Shown here piece by piece: positions 1 through 9,777 of a DNA stretch of 64,000 bases. The notes under the pieces are model-generated. The model saw nothing but the letters and a program-made list of their open reading frames with translations, made no database searches and was not told the origin of the DNA. The position numbers were made by a program, and so were the translations under genes. Every line of letters begins with the position of its first letter. Within the stretch, counting starts at the first letter, position 1. Source of the stretch: an uncultured Bacteroidales bacterium (lineage in GTDB: Bacteria > Bacteroidota > Bacteroidia > Bacteroidales > Paludibacteraceae); contig CAMJJT010000003.1 in assembly GCA_946406195.1 (NCBI GenBank), forward strand, positions 96,821 to 160,820, read 5' to 3'.

Positions 1-3000
1 AATGTTTGCAACGGAAGTATCTTCTATATGACCAACGGTCAGTTGACCGTAACCGGTGTGTCCGAAGCACATGGTATCCATGTGGCAACAGCAAGCGATT
101 ATGCTACGCTGAATGGCGGTAGCCTTACCGTTTCTGCTCCGACGCAAGCGTACGGTTTGTGGTCGGCAGGTCAAAGCAATATTACGGATGCAACGATTGA
201 TGTGGAAGCGACAACCGGCGCAAAAGCGTACGGAGTTTATGTCAATGGCGGTACCTCTACCTTGACGACGACGACGATAACAGCGGATGCGAAGACTACG
301 GAGGCATATGGTGCATGCGTCAATGCCGGTCGTTTGAACGTCAATGGCGGTAGTTTTGCAGTAACGGCTATTACGGATAAAGTGGATGGTGTGTATGTAG
401 CAAGTGGTGCGACGGCAATGATACAGATGAATGCTAACGTTACAGCAACGCTTATTACTGGGAATGGCAGTAACAACGTAGAAGTATGCGGTGTTAATAA
501 TAAGGGTACCGTAAGTTTGAACAATATCTCGGTTACAGCAACTTCCGCAACGAACCGTGCTGCAGCGGTAAATACAGAGGCGAGTGCAGTGTCAACAACG
601 ATTGAAGGGGGTAGTTATACTGCACAATCCACTACGGAATTAGCATACGGTCTGCATCACCAATATGGAACGCTCAATGTGGATGGTGGTACATTTACTG
701 CTACCGCAGCAGGTAATGGCAAAGCGTTTGGTGTACGCGCTGCGGCAGGTGGCTCTATCGCTAATGCGACATTGAAAGGCGAAGTGACAGGCGCTGGTAC
801 AAAGGCACATGGTCTTGGAGGTGTTACCAATGGTGTCAATATTTCCGTGACCAATTGTTCCATTACAGCCAAATCTGCTGCCTCTATTGCGTATGGTATC
901 TATAGCCGTGCCAATGTGACCGCAACCGGATGTACCATAACTGCTACAGCAAACGGATCTACTGATGCGTATGGTTTATATGCCGAAGCGGGTACGAATA
1001 ATCTTATTAATTGCAATGCTACAATTTTTGCTCACTATATTACAGCATATGGTGTAAATCATTTAGATGGAACGGTCTCAATTAATGGAGGTCAGTATGA
1101 TGTGGAAGTTGAACAATCAACCAATACAGTAGAAGATTCTAAATGTTATGGCATTTACAATGCAGCAAATAAGACGATTAACGTAGCAAACGCAACGTTC
1201 AACGTAACAGCATCGAATACTGCATGCTCACGGAATGTATATGGTGCATATGTGAATGGTGTATTAAATAGTGACCATTCTTCATATGTAGTTAAGGGAC
1301 GTGTTACTATTCGTGGAATATACGGGAATACAGAGTCTTCTTTGAATTTAACGGATAATAACATTTATGCAGAATCAAAAAATGGTGATGATAGTTATGG
1401 AGTATATGCTAAAAAGAATTTTTCAATCAATGGAGATGTAGTTCGTTCAAAATCGACTTCTTCGAATACATATGCTATGTATTTTGAAAACACAGCGAGT
1501 GGCGAAGTGTTGGATGGCAAATTTGCGGCAACTGGCAATGGAACTACAGATTTTGGTCCTTTGAACAACAAAGCTCTTGTAGCGAACGTGGTTTTGAAGG
1601 GAGGTATATATACGACTCCGGTTAATCTTAAGAGGTATATGTATACCGGTTATGGAGTATATACTTTAGACAACACACATCCGGATTACGTAGATGGTTA
1701 TCGATATATAATAACTACACAGAAGCCGAGCCCGTATGTATGTTATATCAAAAATGGCAATAAATATGAGACATTGGCTGCGGCTCTGCAATACACAAAG
1801 GACAATAGTGGTACATATACCATTATCATGACGCAGAACCATACTTTACCGGCAGGTGAATATGAGTTGCCTAAAGACGTAACTCTGCTGATTCCCTGTG
1901 ACGAGCAGCAAGTTTCTATTGCAGGTGCGATTCCTACTTTCCGCACATCAGCAGGTGTTATTGAGGAGCACTTATGTCTGACTTTGGATTCTGGCGCTTA
2001 CTTGAATGTGAATGGGAAAATAGAAGTAGGAGGTGAAATGTATTGTCCTCATACTTCCAAAAATAGTTATAATAATAGTCCTTACGGACGTGTTCATATG
2101 GAGAAGGGAAGTCTTGTCCAACTCAACGATGGTGCTTTCCTTTACGCCTGGGGTTTTATTACAGGTAAAGGAGAGATAAAGGCAAAGAGTAACTCCGAAG
2201 TGCATGAAATGTTCCAGACGGGAGATATGAAGACGCTCACAGCATTGTATAATAACTACAATGATAATGAATATGGTTTCTTTCCTTTGAACCAATATTT
2301 TGTGCAAAACATTGAGGTTCCAACGACTTATTATTATAATTCACGCTTGACCACAGCTATGTGTATCTATTATAAGGAAACTTTTATAGAGGATCATGAC
2401 ATTAACTTGGTGGGAACATCCGGCTCTTTGTTTTTAGTTAAAGGAAATGATGAGTCTTCTTGGGTGCGCAAAAGTTATGATGCGACACTTGACTATCAAG
2501 TGTATGAAGTAAATAGTCAGGCTCAATTAGGATCGATTTCTTTGTCTCTCAATAATATTCCATTTTTGGGATCTGTAACGTTTAACTCTTCTGGATATAT
2601 TCTTCCTATTACGAGTAATATGAAAATCCATATTAAAGATGGAGACTTTGCTATCACACAGAGTACACAATTCCTACCAGGCTCATCGATAGAAATAAAC
2701 AAAACAGCTTCGCTTACAATTAATTCTGGAAAGAATATATATGTATTTGATAAAGATCAATGGCCTTTGACTGCTACTGCTCCTGTTTTCTCACCGAGTT
2801 GGAATAACGGCACTAAACCTTCTAGATCTATAGTTGATGCTGCTTTCAATGTACATGGAAATATTAATGTGACAGGGAAACTATACACCTCCAAGTTAAT
2901 AGCAAGCGGAACAAATAGCACTAAGGGCGCTAACATATTTTCAAACAATCAAGATGCCGGAACGGTTAAATTTAATACCGCTTCAGGAACAAGTGATGCT

Positions 3001-6000
3001 ACTGTCACATTGATGACAAGTGAAACGGCAACAAGAGCCGTGACGATGGAATTGGCGCAACTCAAAAATAAGGATGGGTCTTTCACTTCGACGAGTAATA
3101 CTGCATCAGATGAGTCATTCATTTATTTGGAAGATCAATGGCAGAAGACCTATACAAACGATTGCTTTGAGGTGATCGGTTCGACTGTATATGCGAAACC
3201 GTCCGAGTATGTGGCATTGACAAATACGGCAAAGGATGCTAATGATAAGTGGATTGGTGTGGCAGAAAGCAATCATACCTATGCCGCAGAAGGAGGAAAA
3301 ATCCTAATATTGATGGATGACTGCCAGTGGTGGGAAGTGGTAGCAACGTCTGATCCTACTGTATTCGAATGTAAGAAGACCGGTTATGAAGGATTCTACT
3401 ACTATGATGATACGTCAAGCAAGTGGAAACTGAAGACCGTCAATGTGAAGTTCTATTCGGCGGAGACGGGTGACAATGTGCTGAAGACTATTGTTACCGA
3501 TTACAACGGTATTCCGGATCAGGCAGTGATTGCTTCCAACCCGACGAAAGCAACCACGACGGGATATACTTATACGTTCTACGGCTGGAAGAGTAGTGTG
3601 ACCGGAGATACTATTCCTTGGACTGGTCAACTGGAAGTAGCTACAGATGATATGTCCTATCGTCCGGTATTCACAGAGACCAAGCGTAACTACACCATCA
3701 CGCTCAACGATGCCAACAACGGTGCTACGGTTTATCTGGAAGTACCGTATAATGACATGCCGGAATATGAAGCAAAGAAAGATGCTACTGCGCAATATAC
3801 CTATTCGTTCAATGGATGGAGTCCTGCTCTGGCTGCGGTAACTGGCACGGCAACTTATACCGCGCAATGGACCAGCGTGACAAACCGTTATACCGTTACT
3901 TGGATGAATGGCGATGATGTCTTGGAGACGGATAAGAACCAAGAGTATGGTAAACTTACCTCGTATGATGGTGCTACGCCGACTAAGGCAGCTGACAATA
4001 ACTATGCCTATACGTTCAGCGGATGGCTCAATAGTCTGACAGGTAACATGCGGGTGAACAACGAAACTGTGACCGGTGCAATCACCTATACGGCGCAATT
4101 CAGCACCACACCGCGTTATATGATCACCTTCGCGAACTACGATGGTACCCAGCTGCAGAGAGAGCCGGTAACGCAGAATGAGACACCTATTTATAATGGC
4201 GTGACACCAGCTCGTGCGCGCGACTTGGACGGATATTATATCTTCACCGGTTGGAAGCGTAATAGCACAGGTATTGACTATGCTCCTAATGCGGAATTGC
4301 CTGCAGCTACGCAGAAAGAGACATATACGGCGCAGTATAGTTATACCAACGATCTGTTTACCATTACGCTCAAGAATGTCGATGGTAATGGCGCCACCTG
4401 GTCCGGTAAGTTCGGTGAGGGATCTACGCCGTTCTATAACCCGAATAACAATGATATTCCGGTTATTCCGACCAAGACCGGTAATGCGCAGTATAGTTAT
4501 ACGTTCGACGGTTGGTCGCTGACTAGCGGTGGTGCCAAACTGGATCCGGTGCCTGCGGTATCGGGTGAGGCTACCTACTGGGCACTCTTCACGCAGAGTG
4601 TGAATAAGTATGATATTACCTTTGCGAACATTGATGGCTTCGGCGCATCACAGACGATTCAAGTTGAATACGGTTCAGTGCCTGTATGTCCGGTAGTGCC
4701 GAGGAAAGAAGAGGGCGTAAAGACCTGGGCGTTCGAGAGTTGGGCAGAAGGAGATCCTGTTGCTGTAACAGGAGACGCTACCTATACGGCACAATTCAGC
4801 AGCACGTACACAACACGTCAGTTTGATATTACGTTCGACTTGGATAATGGTACACAGGTTGTTGTTCCTGTGACGTACGGCGAGACACCTTCCTGGACGG
4901 GAGAGACACCTGTGAAACCGACAGATGCACAATATACCTATACCTTCTCGGGTTGGTATCCTGATTTCGAACCGGTTACGGAGGAAGCAAGTTATCTGGC
5001 ATTATACACGGAGACGGTTCGTAGTTACACCGTGCGCTTTGTGAACTGGGATGGTACTGAATTAAAGTCATCATCTCTCAATTTCGGTGCGACACCTACG
5101 CCTCCGAGTAATCCTACAAGACCGGCCCAAAATGGAAAATTCTACACTTTTAATGGTTGGTCACCGGCCATCTCTTCTGTCGCAGGAGATCAGGTATATA
5201 CTGCTCAATACACAGAACAAACCGGTGTGGCAACGGTAACCAATGGTACTACAACCATGCCGTATTCAACATGGAGTGCAGCATTCCAAGCAGCGAATCA
5301 AGCAAGTGGATGTACAATAAAATTGTATGCAGACGTAACGGCAAATGCCGTATCTTCAGGAAATGTAACCAAAAGTATGACGATTGACTTGAATGGTTAT
5401 ACAATATCCTGCTCAACGAGTTCTACGAGTACCACGCGATTATTCTATATGAATACTAATAATTGCACGCTGACTATCAATGACTCCAAAGGAAGTGGTC
5501 ACGATGGAATGATATCCTTTACAGGAAGCGGGAATGCAAAATACTTCTTAATAGATGTATATTATAATAGTACCTCTACAGTTGCAATTATTAACGGCGG
5601 AATTATCCATATGAATTATACAGGCAACTCTTCCTATTATGGATCTGTAGTCCGTTTGTATAACACATACTCTACTCTTAAGCTTTATGGCGGTGAGTTG
5701 ATTGCTACTGCTACTAACGGTAAAGGCTATGCTATAGAACATGATAGTGGTGCTAAGTATGGATATGCATATATCTACGGAGGAAAATTGAAAGCGAAAA
5801 CGGATATTATTTTAAATACCAGTTCATCCTACAAAAATAGAAATACCCTTTACGGTGGCTATTACTCTAAAGACCCTGGTACAAATGTGACCATTGATAC
5901 TGATTACGAAAAAGTGCAAATTAACAATGCAACCGAGGATGCAGAGTTTAGTAATGGTTATACATATAAAGTCATACCAAAGCGTTATACGTTGACGTGG

Positions 6001-8001
6001 AATGTAAATGGTGGTAATGCCTTGACAGGAACATATACTTCTGGTTCTGTTTCCTGGGGTACCACGATTGTTAAACCGGCAGACCCGACTCGCACCGGTT
6101 ATACGTTCAATGGCTGGAACACTACTCCTGCTGCCACCATGCCCAAAGCCAATACGACTTATACTGCACAGTGGTCTCCGAATACGAATACTCCGTATAC
6201 GGTTAAACACTACAAGCAGAATGTGGATGACGATAACTACACTTTGTTTGAGACGGAGGATAAGACCGGTACAACCGCAGCAAATGTGACTCCGGAAACG
6301 AAGAACTACACCGGCTTCACCGCTCCTGCTACGCAGACGGAGGCAATTGCTGCCGACGGTTCGTTGGTAATCGAATACGAATATACGCGCAATAGTTATG
6401 AACTATCCTGGGATGCGAATGGAGGAACAATATCCGGTGCATATACCAGCGGAAGTGTCTTATTCGAAGCGCCGATTACTGCTCCAACAGTTACCCGTGC
6501 AGGTTATGAGTTCGCAGAATGGAACGCAACGCCTTTAACGACGATGCCGGCAGAGCCCTTAGCTTATACTGCGCAGTGGACCATTGATGCTGATTTGGTG
6601 GTAGAAGAAGGAGCGCCGGTAGTGGTGTCGGAAGATGAGCAAGTAACGACTACTACGGTTCATGTGTCCGGCGAGTTACAAATCGAAGAAGGAACAACGT
6701 TGGCAACGGACAACCTAATTCTTGAGGCTTCTGCTGAAAACTCTGGAGAGATCACCGGAGGCGGCGACGTGACTGTTACTCCTGTAACCGGAAACGTCTA
6801 TTTCGACCTGACCCTCAATACATGGGGACGTCACTGGCATTCATTCGGTGTGCCTTGGCAAGTGGATCTGGATGAGCATCAATTAGTGGAGGTTAAAAAC
6901 AAGAATGGAGAACCATGTAACCGTCCTTTAGTCTTAGATGTTGATTATGATATCGTATGGTACAATGGTCAGACTCGTGCCGATCATCATGGTTACGTAC
7001 CTGCTTGCTGGGAGTATATCGTGGATTACACCGACGAACGTCATGCGCAGCTCTATCCGGGCAAGGCATACATGATTGGCTTTGCATCAGCAGTAGGTAC
7101 AGTTCGATTCGTCAAAAAGTCAGGTGCTCCGATATTCTACAACGAGAATGTGGAGGTAATGGAGAATGGCTACAACGGCGATGATGTGCATGGCGGTTGG
7201 AACGCGATCGCCAATCCGAAGGTTTACCATACGCTCATGAGCGGTCTGACTGGTGTAAGCTTTGCGCAAGTACACAAGAGTGATACGATTGGCGCGGATA
7301 CCTATCAGCCTTGTTCGCTGGATGATCATAAGTTTGTTGTCGGCATGGCTGTTTATGTACAAGCGCAGGAGACCCAGCCGGTTACCATTAATAAAGCCGG
7401 TTCGCAGCCCGTTATCAGTGCTCCACACAGACGTGTACAAGGAACGCAAGACATCAATACTGTCATGCGTTGCGAGGTGGAGATAGCTCCCGAGGGCGGC
7501 AAGATGGCAGATCGTATCTATGTACAGCCGGAGGATGAGAAGGAAGATCGCTATGTAGCCGGTAAAGATGTCAGCAAGATGGGCGTCAGTGGCAAACGCG
7601 CACAGATGTGGATTGAGCGTTATGGTCAAAAACTCTGCGTCAACACGATCGCGCCGGTTAACGACAAAGCTAATTATCCCTTAAGTGTTTACGCACCGGC
7701 TGATGGTAATTATTCCATCTATCTCAATAACCAACCAAGCGAGGATATTACATTATACCTCACCTATGATGGTAGAGCTATATGGAATCTGTCTTCGGGC
7801 GAATATATGGCTACCTTGAATAAGGGTACAGATACGCATTATGGTTTGCGCATCGTTCGGAAAACTCCTGCGGTTGCAACCGGTATAGAGGAAACCACTA
7901 TCCTTAATGGCGATGCTGTCCGCAAAGTGATTGTGGATGATAAAATATTCGTCATCCGTGGCAACAATGTGTATAGCATCGATGGCCAGATGGTAAAATA
8001 A
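1..8001 (+). CDS. Giant repeat-built T9SS-type surface protein, 5' end outside window
   Basis: The frame is open from the first base, so the N-terminus and signal peptide lie outside; 2,666 codons are visible. Residues 1-515 hold about 16 imperfect units of roughly 30 residues marked by AYG(V/I/L)Y with Gly/Asn/Thr-rich strands, as in right-handed beta-helices. About 1140-1740 carries eight InlB B (Flg_new) type repeats (YTF-x-GW ... YTAQ). About 1740-1990 looks beta-helical again, and 1995-2190 has two more GW repeats around a MucBP-like unit. About 2260-2490 is a Trp-rich domain laid out like one in the protein at 57518-60319. The last 26 residues (RKVIVDDKIFVIRGNNVYS onward) match a C-terminal module found on four other proteins here. 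I infer a surface adhesin or fibre exported by T9SS; the ligand is unknown. A short peptide gene follows 45 bp downstream. Confidence 0.85.
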   Translation, partial: NVCNGSIFYMTNGQLTVTGVSEAHGIHVATASDYATLNGGSLTVSAPTQAYGLWSAGQSNITDATIDVEATTGAKAYGVYVNGGTSTLTTTTITADAKTTEAYGACVNAGRLNVNGGSFAVTAITDKVDGVYVASGATAMIQMNANVTATLITGNGSNNVEVCGVNNKGTVSLNNISVTATSATNRAAAVNTEASAVSTTIEGGSYTAQSTTELAYGLHHQYGTLNVDGGTFTATAAGNGKAFGVRAAAGGSIANATLKGEVTGAGTKAHGLGGVTNGVNISVTNCSITAKSAASIAYGIYSRANVTATGCTITATANGSTDAYGLYAEAGTNNLINCNATIFAHYITAYGVNHLDGTVSINGGQYDVEVEQSTNTVEDSKCYGIYNAANKTINVANATFNVTASNTACSRNVYGAYVNGVLNSDHSSYVVKGRVTIRGIYGNTESSLNLTDNNIYAESKNGDDSYGVYAKKNFSINGDVVRSKSTSSNTYAMYFENTASGEVLDGKFAATGNGTTDFGPLNNKALVANVVLKGGIYTTPVNLKRYMYTGYGVYTLDNTHPDYVDGYRYIITTQKPSPYVCYIKNGNKYETLAAALQYTKDNSGTYTIIMTQNHTLPAGEYELPKDVTLLIPCDEQQVSIAGAIPTFRTSAGVIEEHLCLTLDSGAYLNVNGKIEVGGEMYCPHTSKNSYNNSPYGRVHMEKGSLVQLNDGAFLYAWGFITGKGEIKAKSNSEVHEMFQTGDMKTLTALYNNYNDNEYGFFPLNQYFVQNIEVPTTYYYNSRLTTAMCIYYKETFIEDHDINLVGTSGSLFLVKGNDESSWVRKSYDATLDYQVYEVNSQAQLGSISLSLNNIPFLGSVTFNSSGYILPITSNMKIHIKDGDFAITQSTQFLPGSSIEINKTASLTINSGKNIYVFDKDQWPLTATAPVFSPSWNNGTKPSRSIVDAAFNVHGNINVTGKLYTSKLIASGTNSTKGANIFSNNQDAGTVKFNTASGTSDATVTLMTSETATRAVTMELAQLKNKDGSFTSTSNTASDESFIYLEDQWQKTYTNDCFEVIGSTVYAKPSEYVALTNTAKDANDKWIGVAESNHTYAAEGGKILILMDDCQWWEVVATSDPTVFECKKTGYEGFYYYDDTSSKWKLKTVNVKFYSAETGDNVLKTIVTDYNGIPDQAVIASNPTKATTTGYTYTFYGWKSSVTGDTIPWTGQLEVATDDMSYRPVFTETKRNYTITLNDANNGATVYLEVPYNDMPEYEAKKDATAQYTYSFNGWSPALAAVTGTATYTAQWTSVTNRYTVTWMNGDDVLETDKNQEYGKLTSYDGATPTKAADNNYAYTFSGWLNSLTGNMRVNNETVTGAITYTAQFSTTPRYMITFANYDGTQLQREPVTQNETPIYNGVTPARARDLDGYYIFTGWKRNSTGIDYAPNAELPAATQKETYTAQYSYTNDLFTITLKNVDGNGATWSGKFGEGSTPFYNPNNNDIPVIPTKTGNAQYSYTFDGWSLTSGGAKLDPVPAVSGEATYWALFTQSVNKYDITFANIDGFGASQTIQVEYGSVPVCPVVPRKEEGVKTWAFESWAEGDPVAVTGDATYTAQFSSTYTTRQFDITFDLDNGTQVVVPVTYGETPSWTGETPVKPTDAQYTYTFSGWYPDFEPVTEEASYLALYTETVRSYTVRFVNWDGTELKSSSLNFGATPTPPSNPTRPAQNGKFYTFNGWSPAISSVAGDQVYTAQYTEQTGVATVTNGTTTMPYSTWSAAFQAANQASGCTIKLYADVTANAVSSGNVTKSMTIDLNGYTISCSTSSTSTTRLFYMNTNNCTLTINDSKGSGHDGMISFTGSGNAKYFLIDVYYNSTSTVAIINGGIIHMNYTGNSSYYGSVVRLYNTYSTLKLYGGELIATATNGKGYAIEHDSGAKYGYAYIYGGKLKAKTDIILNTSSSYKNRNTLYGGYYSKDPGTNVTIDTDYEKVQINNATEDAEFSNGYTYKVIPKRYTLTWNVNGGNALTGTYTSGSVSWGTTIVKPADPTRTGYTFNGWNTTPAATMPKANTTYTAQWSPNTNTPYTVKHYKQNVDDDNYTLFETEDKTGTTAANVTPETKNYTGFTAPATQTEAIAADGSLVIEYEYTRNSYELSWDANGGTISGAYTSGSVLFEAPITAPTVTRAGYEFAEWNATPLTTMPAEPLAYTAQWTIDADLVVEEGAPVVVSEDEQVTTTTVHVSGELQIEEGTTLATDNLILEASAENSGEITGGGDVTVTPVTGNVYFDLTLNTWGRHWHSFGVPWQVDLDEHQLVEVKNKNGEPCNRPLVLDVDYDIVWYNGQTRADHHGYVPACWEYIVDYTDERHAQLYPGKAYMIGFASAVGTVRFVKKSGAPIFYNENVEVMENGYNGDDVHGGWNAIANPKVYHTLMSGLTGVSFAQVHKSDTIGADTYQPCSLDDHKFVVGMAVYVQAQETQPVTINKAGSQPVISAPHRRVQGTQDINTVMRCEVEIAPEGGKMADRIYVQPEDEKEDRYVAGKDVSKMGVSGKRAQMWIERYGQKLCVNTIAPVNDKANYPLSVYAPADGNYSIYLNNQPSEDITLYLTYDGRAIWNLSSGEYMATLNKGTDTHYGLRIVRKTPAVATGIEETTILNGDAVRKVIVDDKIFVIRGNNVYSIDGQMVK

Positions 8002-8046
8002 CTTTCGAAATAACGTCATTACGAATTACGAAAAATAATTGGCTTT

Positions 8047-8190
8047 ATGGAAAAGAAACAATATATAGTACCTTTTGTTGAGACAACTCAGTTTGGCGCG
8101 GACGTAATCATGCGTGCTGTAGGCGGTGATGCTAGTTTGCCTAATGGTGAAATGCACAATGCCCCTGCCCGTCGAACAGATGTGTTCTGA
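8047..8190 (+). CDS. 47-residue peptide, MKKxYIxP family, behind giant surface protein
   Basis: An ATG-initiated ORF of 47 codons begins MEKKQYIVPFVETT and has a central hydrophobic stretch ending in a Gly-Gly (GADVIMRAVGGD), then a polar, basic tail (NAPARRTDVF). Two other ORFs here, at 57313-57456 and 56043-56177, have the same length class, the same opening (MKTYITPNTD, MKKTYIAPNTE) and the same position directly behind a T9SS-type surface protein. There is no signal peptide or TM helix. Similar short MKKxYxxP ORFs are, from memory, common and unnamed in Bacteroidales. The function is unknown. The start is chosen by similarity to the other two copies. Confidence 0.65.
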   Translation: MEKKQYIVPFVETTQFGADVIMRAVGGDASLPNGEMHNAPARRTDVF

Positions 8191-8195
8191 TGAAC

Positions 8196-8225
8196 GATTA
8201 GCGAGTTAGGGATTAGCGAATTAGA
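8196..8225. repeat. Two tandem 15-bp units between genes
   Basis: GATTAGCGAGTTAGG at 8196-8210 is followed directly by GATTAGCGAATTAGA at 8211-8225, between the peptide gene and the AlbA_2 gene. It is of the same short-word type as the repeats found inside cca and the acetylesterase gene in this window. No exact Bacteroidota promoter box is visible in 8191-8262. Confidence 0.6.
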
Positions 8226-8262
8226 GAAAAGATTACATTTTGTAAGCAGTTGAAATTATTCC

Positions 8263-9777
8263 ATGTTATCAAACGAGGAAATACGTACTTTGCTCAACGA
8301 TTTGGAAAGCGATCGAGTAGAGCGGACAATTAGCACGACCAATACGGATAAGTTTGGTCAGGCTATTTGTGCGTTCGCTAATGATCTTCCCAACAATCGC
8401 AAGCCCGGTTACTTGTTCCTCGGAGTGAGCGATGACGGCACCATTCATCCGATTGATGTGACGGATGAATTGCTAAAAAATGTAGCGGCTATTCGTACGG
8501 ATGGTAATATCCAGCCGCAGCCAAGCATGGTGGTGGAGAAAATCTCATTCCCGGAAGGAGACATCGTAGCCGTTGAAGTACAGCCGCATGTGTTCCCACC
8601 TGTTCGCTATAAAGGCAGAGTATGGGTGCGTGTCGGACCACGTAAAGGAATTGCAAGTGAAGCAGATGAACGCGTGCTGATGGAGAAACGCAATAGCAAT
8701 GTGCTGACATTTGATGCCACTCCTTATTTCAATGCAACACTGGATGAGTTGGATCTAAATCTGTTCCGTTATCAATACTTGCCCAAAACAATGCCGGAAG
8801 AGGAACTGATTAATGATAAGCGCGATATTAAGTATCAGTTGAGTTCGCTTGGCTTCTATGATACCCGTTTTGATTGCCCAACGAATGCCGGAGTACTGCT
8901 ATTCGCAAAGAACTTGCGTCGGTTATTCCCTGGGGCTTACGTGCAATACGTGCGTTATAAAGGAAAATCACGCGCGGGCGAGATACTGATGGAGCATGAG
9001 TTTAAGGAGAACTTATGCGTCTCACTTCAGGAATTGGATACGTTCATCAAGACAACCATCATCAATCGCCGCCCCATTCCGGTAAGTGCGCTGAGAGAGG
9101 AAAGTGTGATTGATTATCCGTATTGGGCAACACGTGAGTTACTGATGAATGCTATTTGTCACCGAGATTATTCAAGCAACGGACCGATTCAATTCTACCA
9201 ATATGATGACCGTATTGAGATTTTGAATCATGGTGGTTTGTATGGACGAGTGACGGTGGAGAATTTCCCGAATGTGAACGATTACCGCAATCTGGTTATT
9301 GCTGAGGCGATGAAAGTGCTTGGTTTTGTCAACCGCCAGAGTCGTGGTGTTATTCGTGTGAAGGATGACTTGGAACGTAATGAGAACGGAGAGCCGCAAT
9401 ATAATTTCTCCTATGGCACCGCGGTATTGGTTATAGAGCATAAATCTGCTATTCCTGACCGATTGATAGCCTCAGCTATCGAACAAGGACTCATAGAATC
9501 AGAATCCGACATAAAAACTGACATAGATTATTCAAAAACTGACATAAAAACTGACATTGAACCTTCAAAAACTGACATTAGGCGATTTCCAACTCTATTA
9601 GTAAAGAATGTATATGATTTAATTCGTCTTAATCCAAAGATTAAATATTCCGAGATGGAAGATAATCTTGGAGTTACTGAGCGTACTATAGCTCGTGCAA
9701 TTGACACCCTGAAGGAATTAGGCTATTTACCTAAAGATCATTCGAAGATAAAAGGTGTTTGGCAACTAATACAATGA
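8263..9777 (+). CDS. AlbA_2 / HATPase-fold putative transcriptional regulator
   Basis: 504 residues with three parts. The N-terminal ~135 residues have the Schlafen AlbA_2 layout (CAFANDLPNNRKPGYLFLG, YKGRVWVRVGPRKG). A central HATPase_c_4-like domain at about 285-395 has the signature RELLMNAICHRDYSSNGPI and HGGLYGRV. The C-terminus (about 450-504) is a winged helix (LGVTERTIARAIDTLKELGY). Members of this family are annotated as RNA-binding/ATP-binding or RecG-like regulators. Between the HATPase and winged helix lies a linker of repeated KTDI words encoded by four 11-bp units. Its stop overlaps the start of the next secreted protein (ATGA), so the two are probably co-transcribed. A role in controlling the downstream surface cluster is only inferred. 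Confidence 0.8.
   Translation: MLSNEEIRTLLNDLESDRVERTISTTNTDKFGQAICAFANDLPNNRKPGYLFLGVSDDGTIHPIDVTDELLKNVAAIRTDGNIQPQPSMVVEKISFPEGDIVAVEVQPHVFPPVRYKGRVWVRVGPRKGIASEADERVLMEKRNSNVLTFDATPYFNATLDELDLNLFRYQYLPKTMPEEELINDKRDIKYQLSSLGFYDTRFDCPTNAGVLLFAKNLRRLFPGAYVQYVRYKGKSRAGEILMEHEFKENLCVSLQELDTFIKTTIINRRPIPVSALREESVIDYPYWATRELLMNAICHRDYSSNGPIQFYQYDDRIEILNHGGLYGRVTVENFPNVNDYRNLVIAEAMKVLGFVNRQSRGVIRVKDDLERNENGEPQYNFSYGTAVLVIEHKSAIPDRLIASAIEQGLIESESDIKTDIDYSKTDIKTDIEPSKTDIRRFPTLLVKNVYDLIRLNPKIKYSEMEDNLGVTERTIARAIDTLKELGYLPKDHSKIKGVWQLIQ
9514..9578 (+). repeat. Four 11-bp AAAACTGACAT units inside the AlbA_2 gene
   Basis: Exact copies of AAAACTGACAT start at 9514, 9535, 9547 and 9568. They encode the repeated peptide KTDI in the linker between the HATPase and winged-helix domains. 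Start-to-start distances are 21, 12 and 21 bp, all multiples of three, so the frame is kept. Confidence 0.85.

Noticed and set aside
9759..9773. TTG start for the secreted protein overlapping the AlbA_2 gene
   Set aside because: The ATG at 9774 overlaps the stop as ATGA and gives a better signal peptide.
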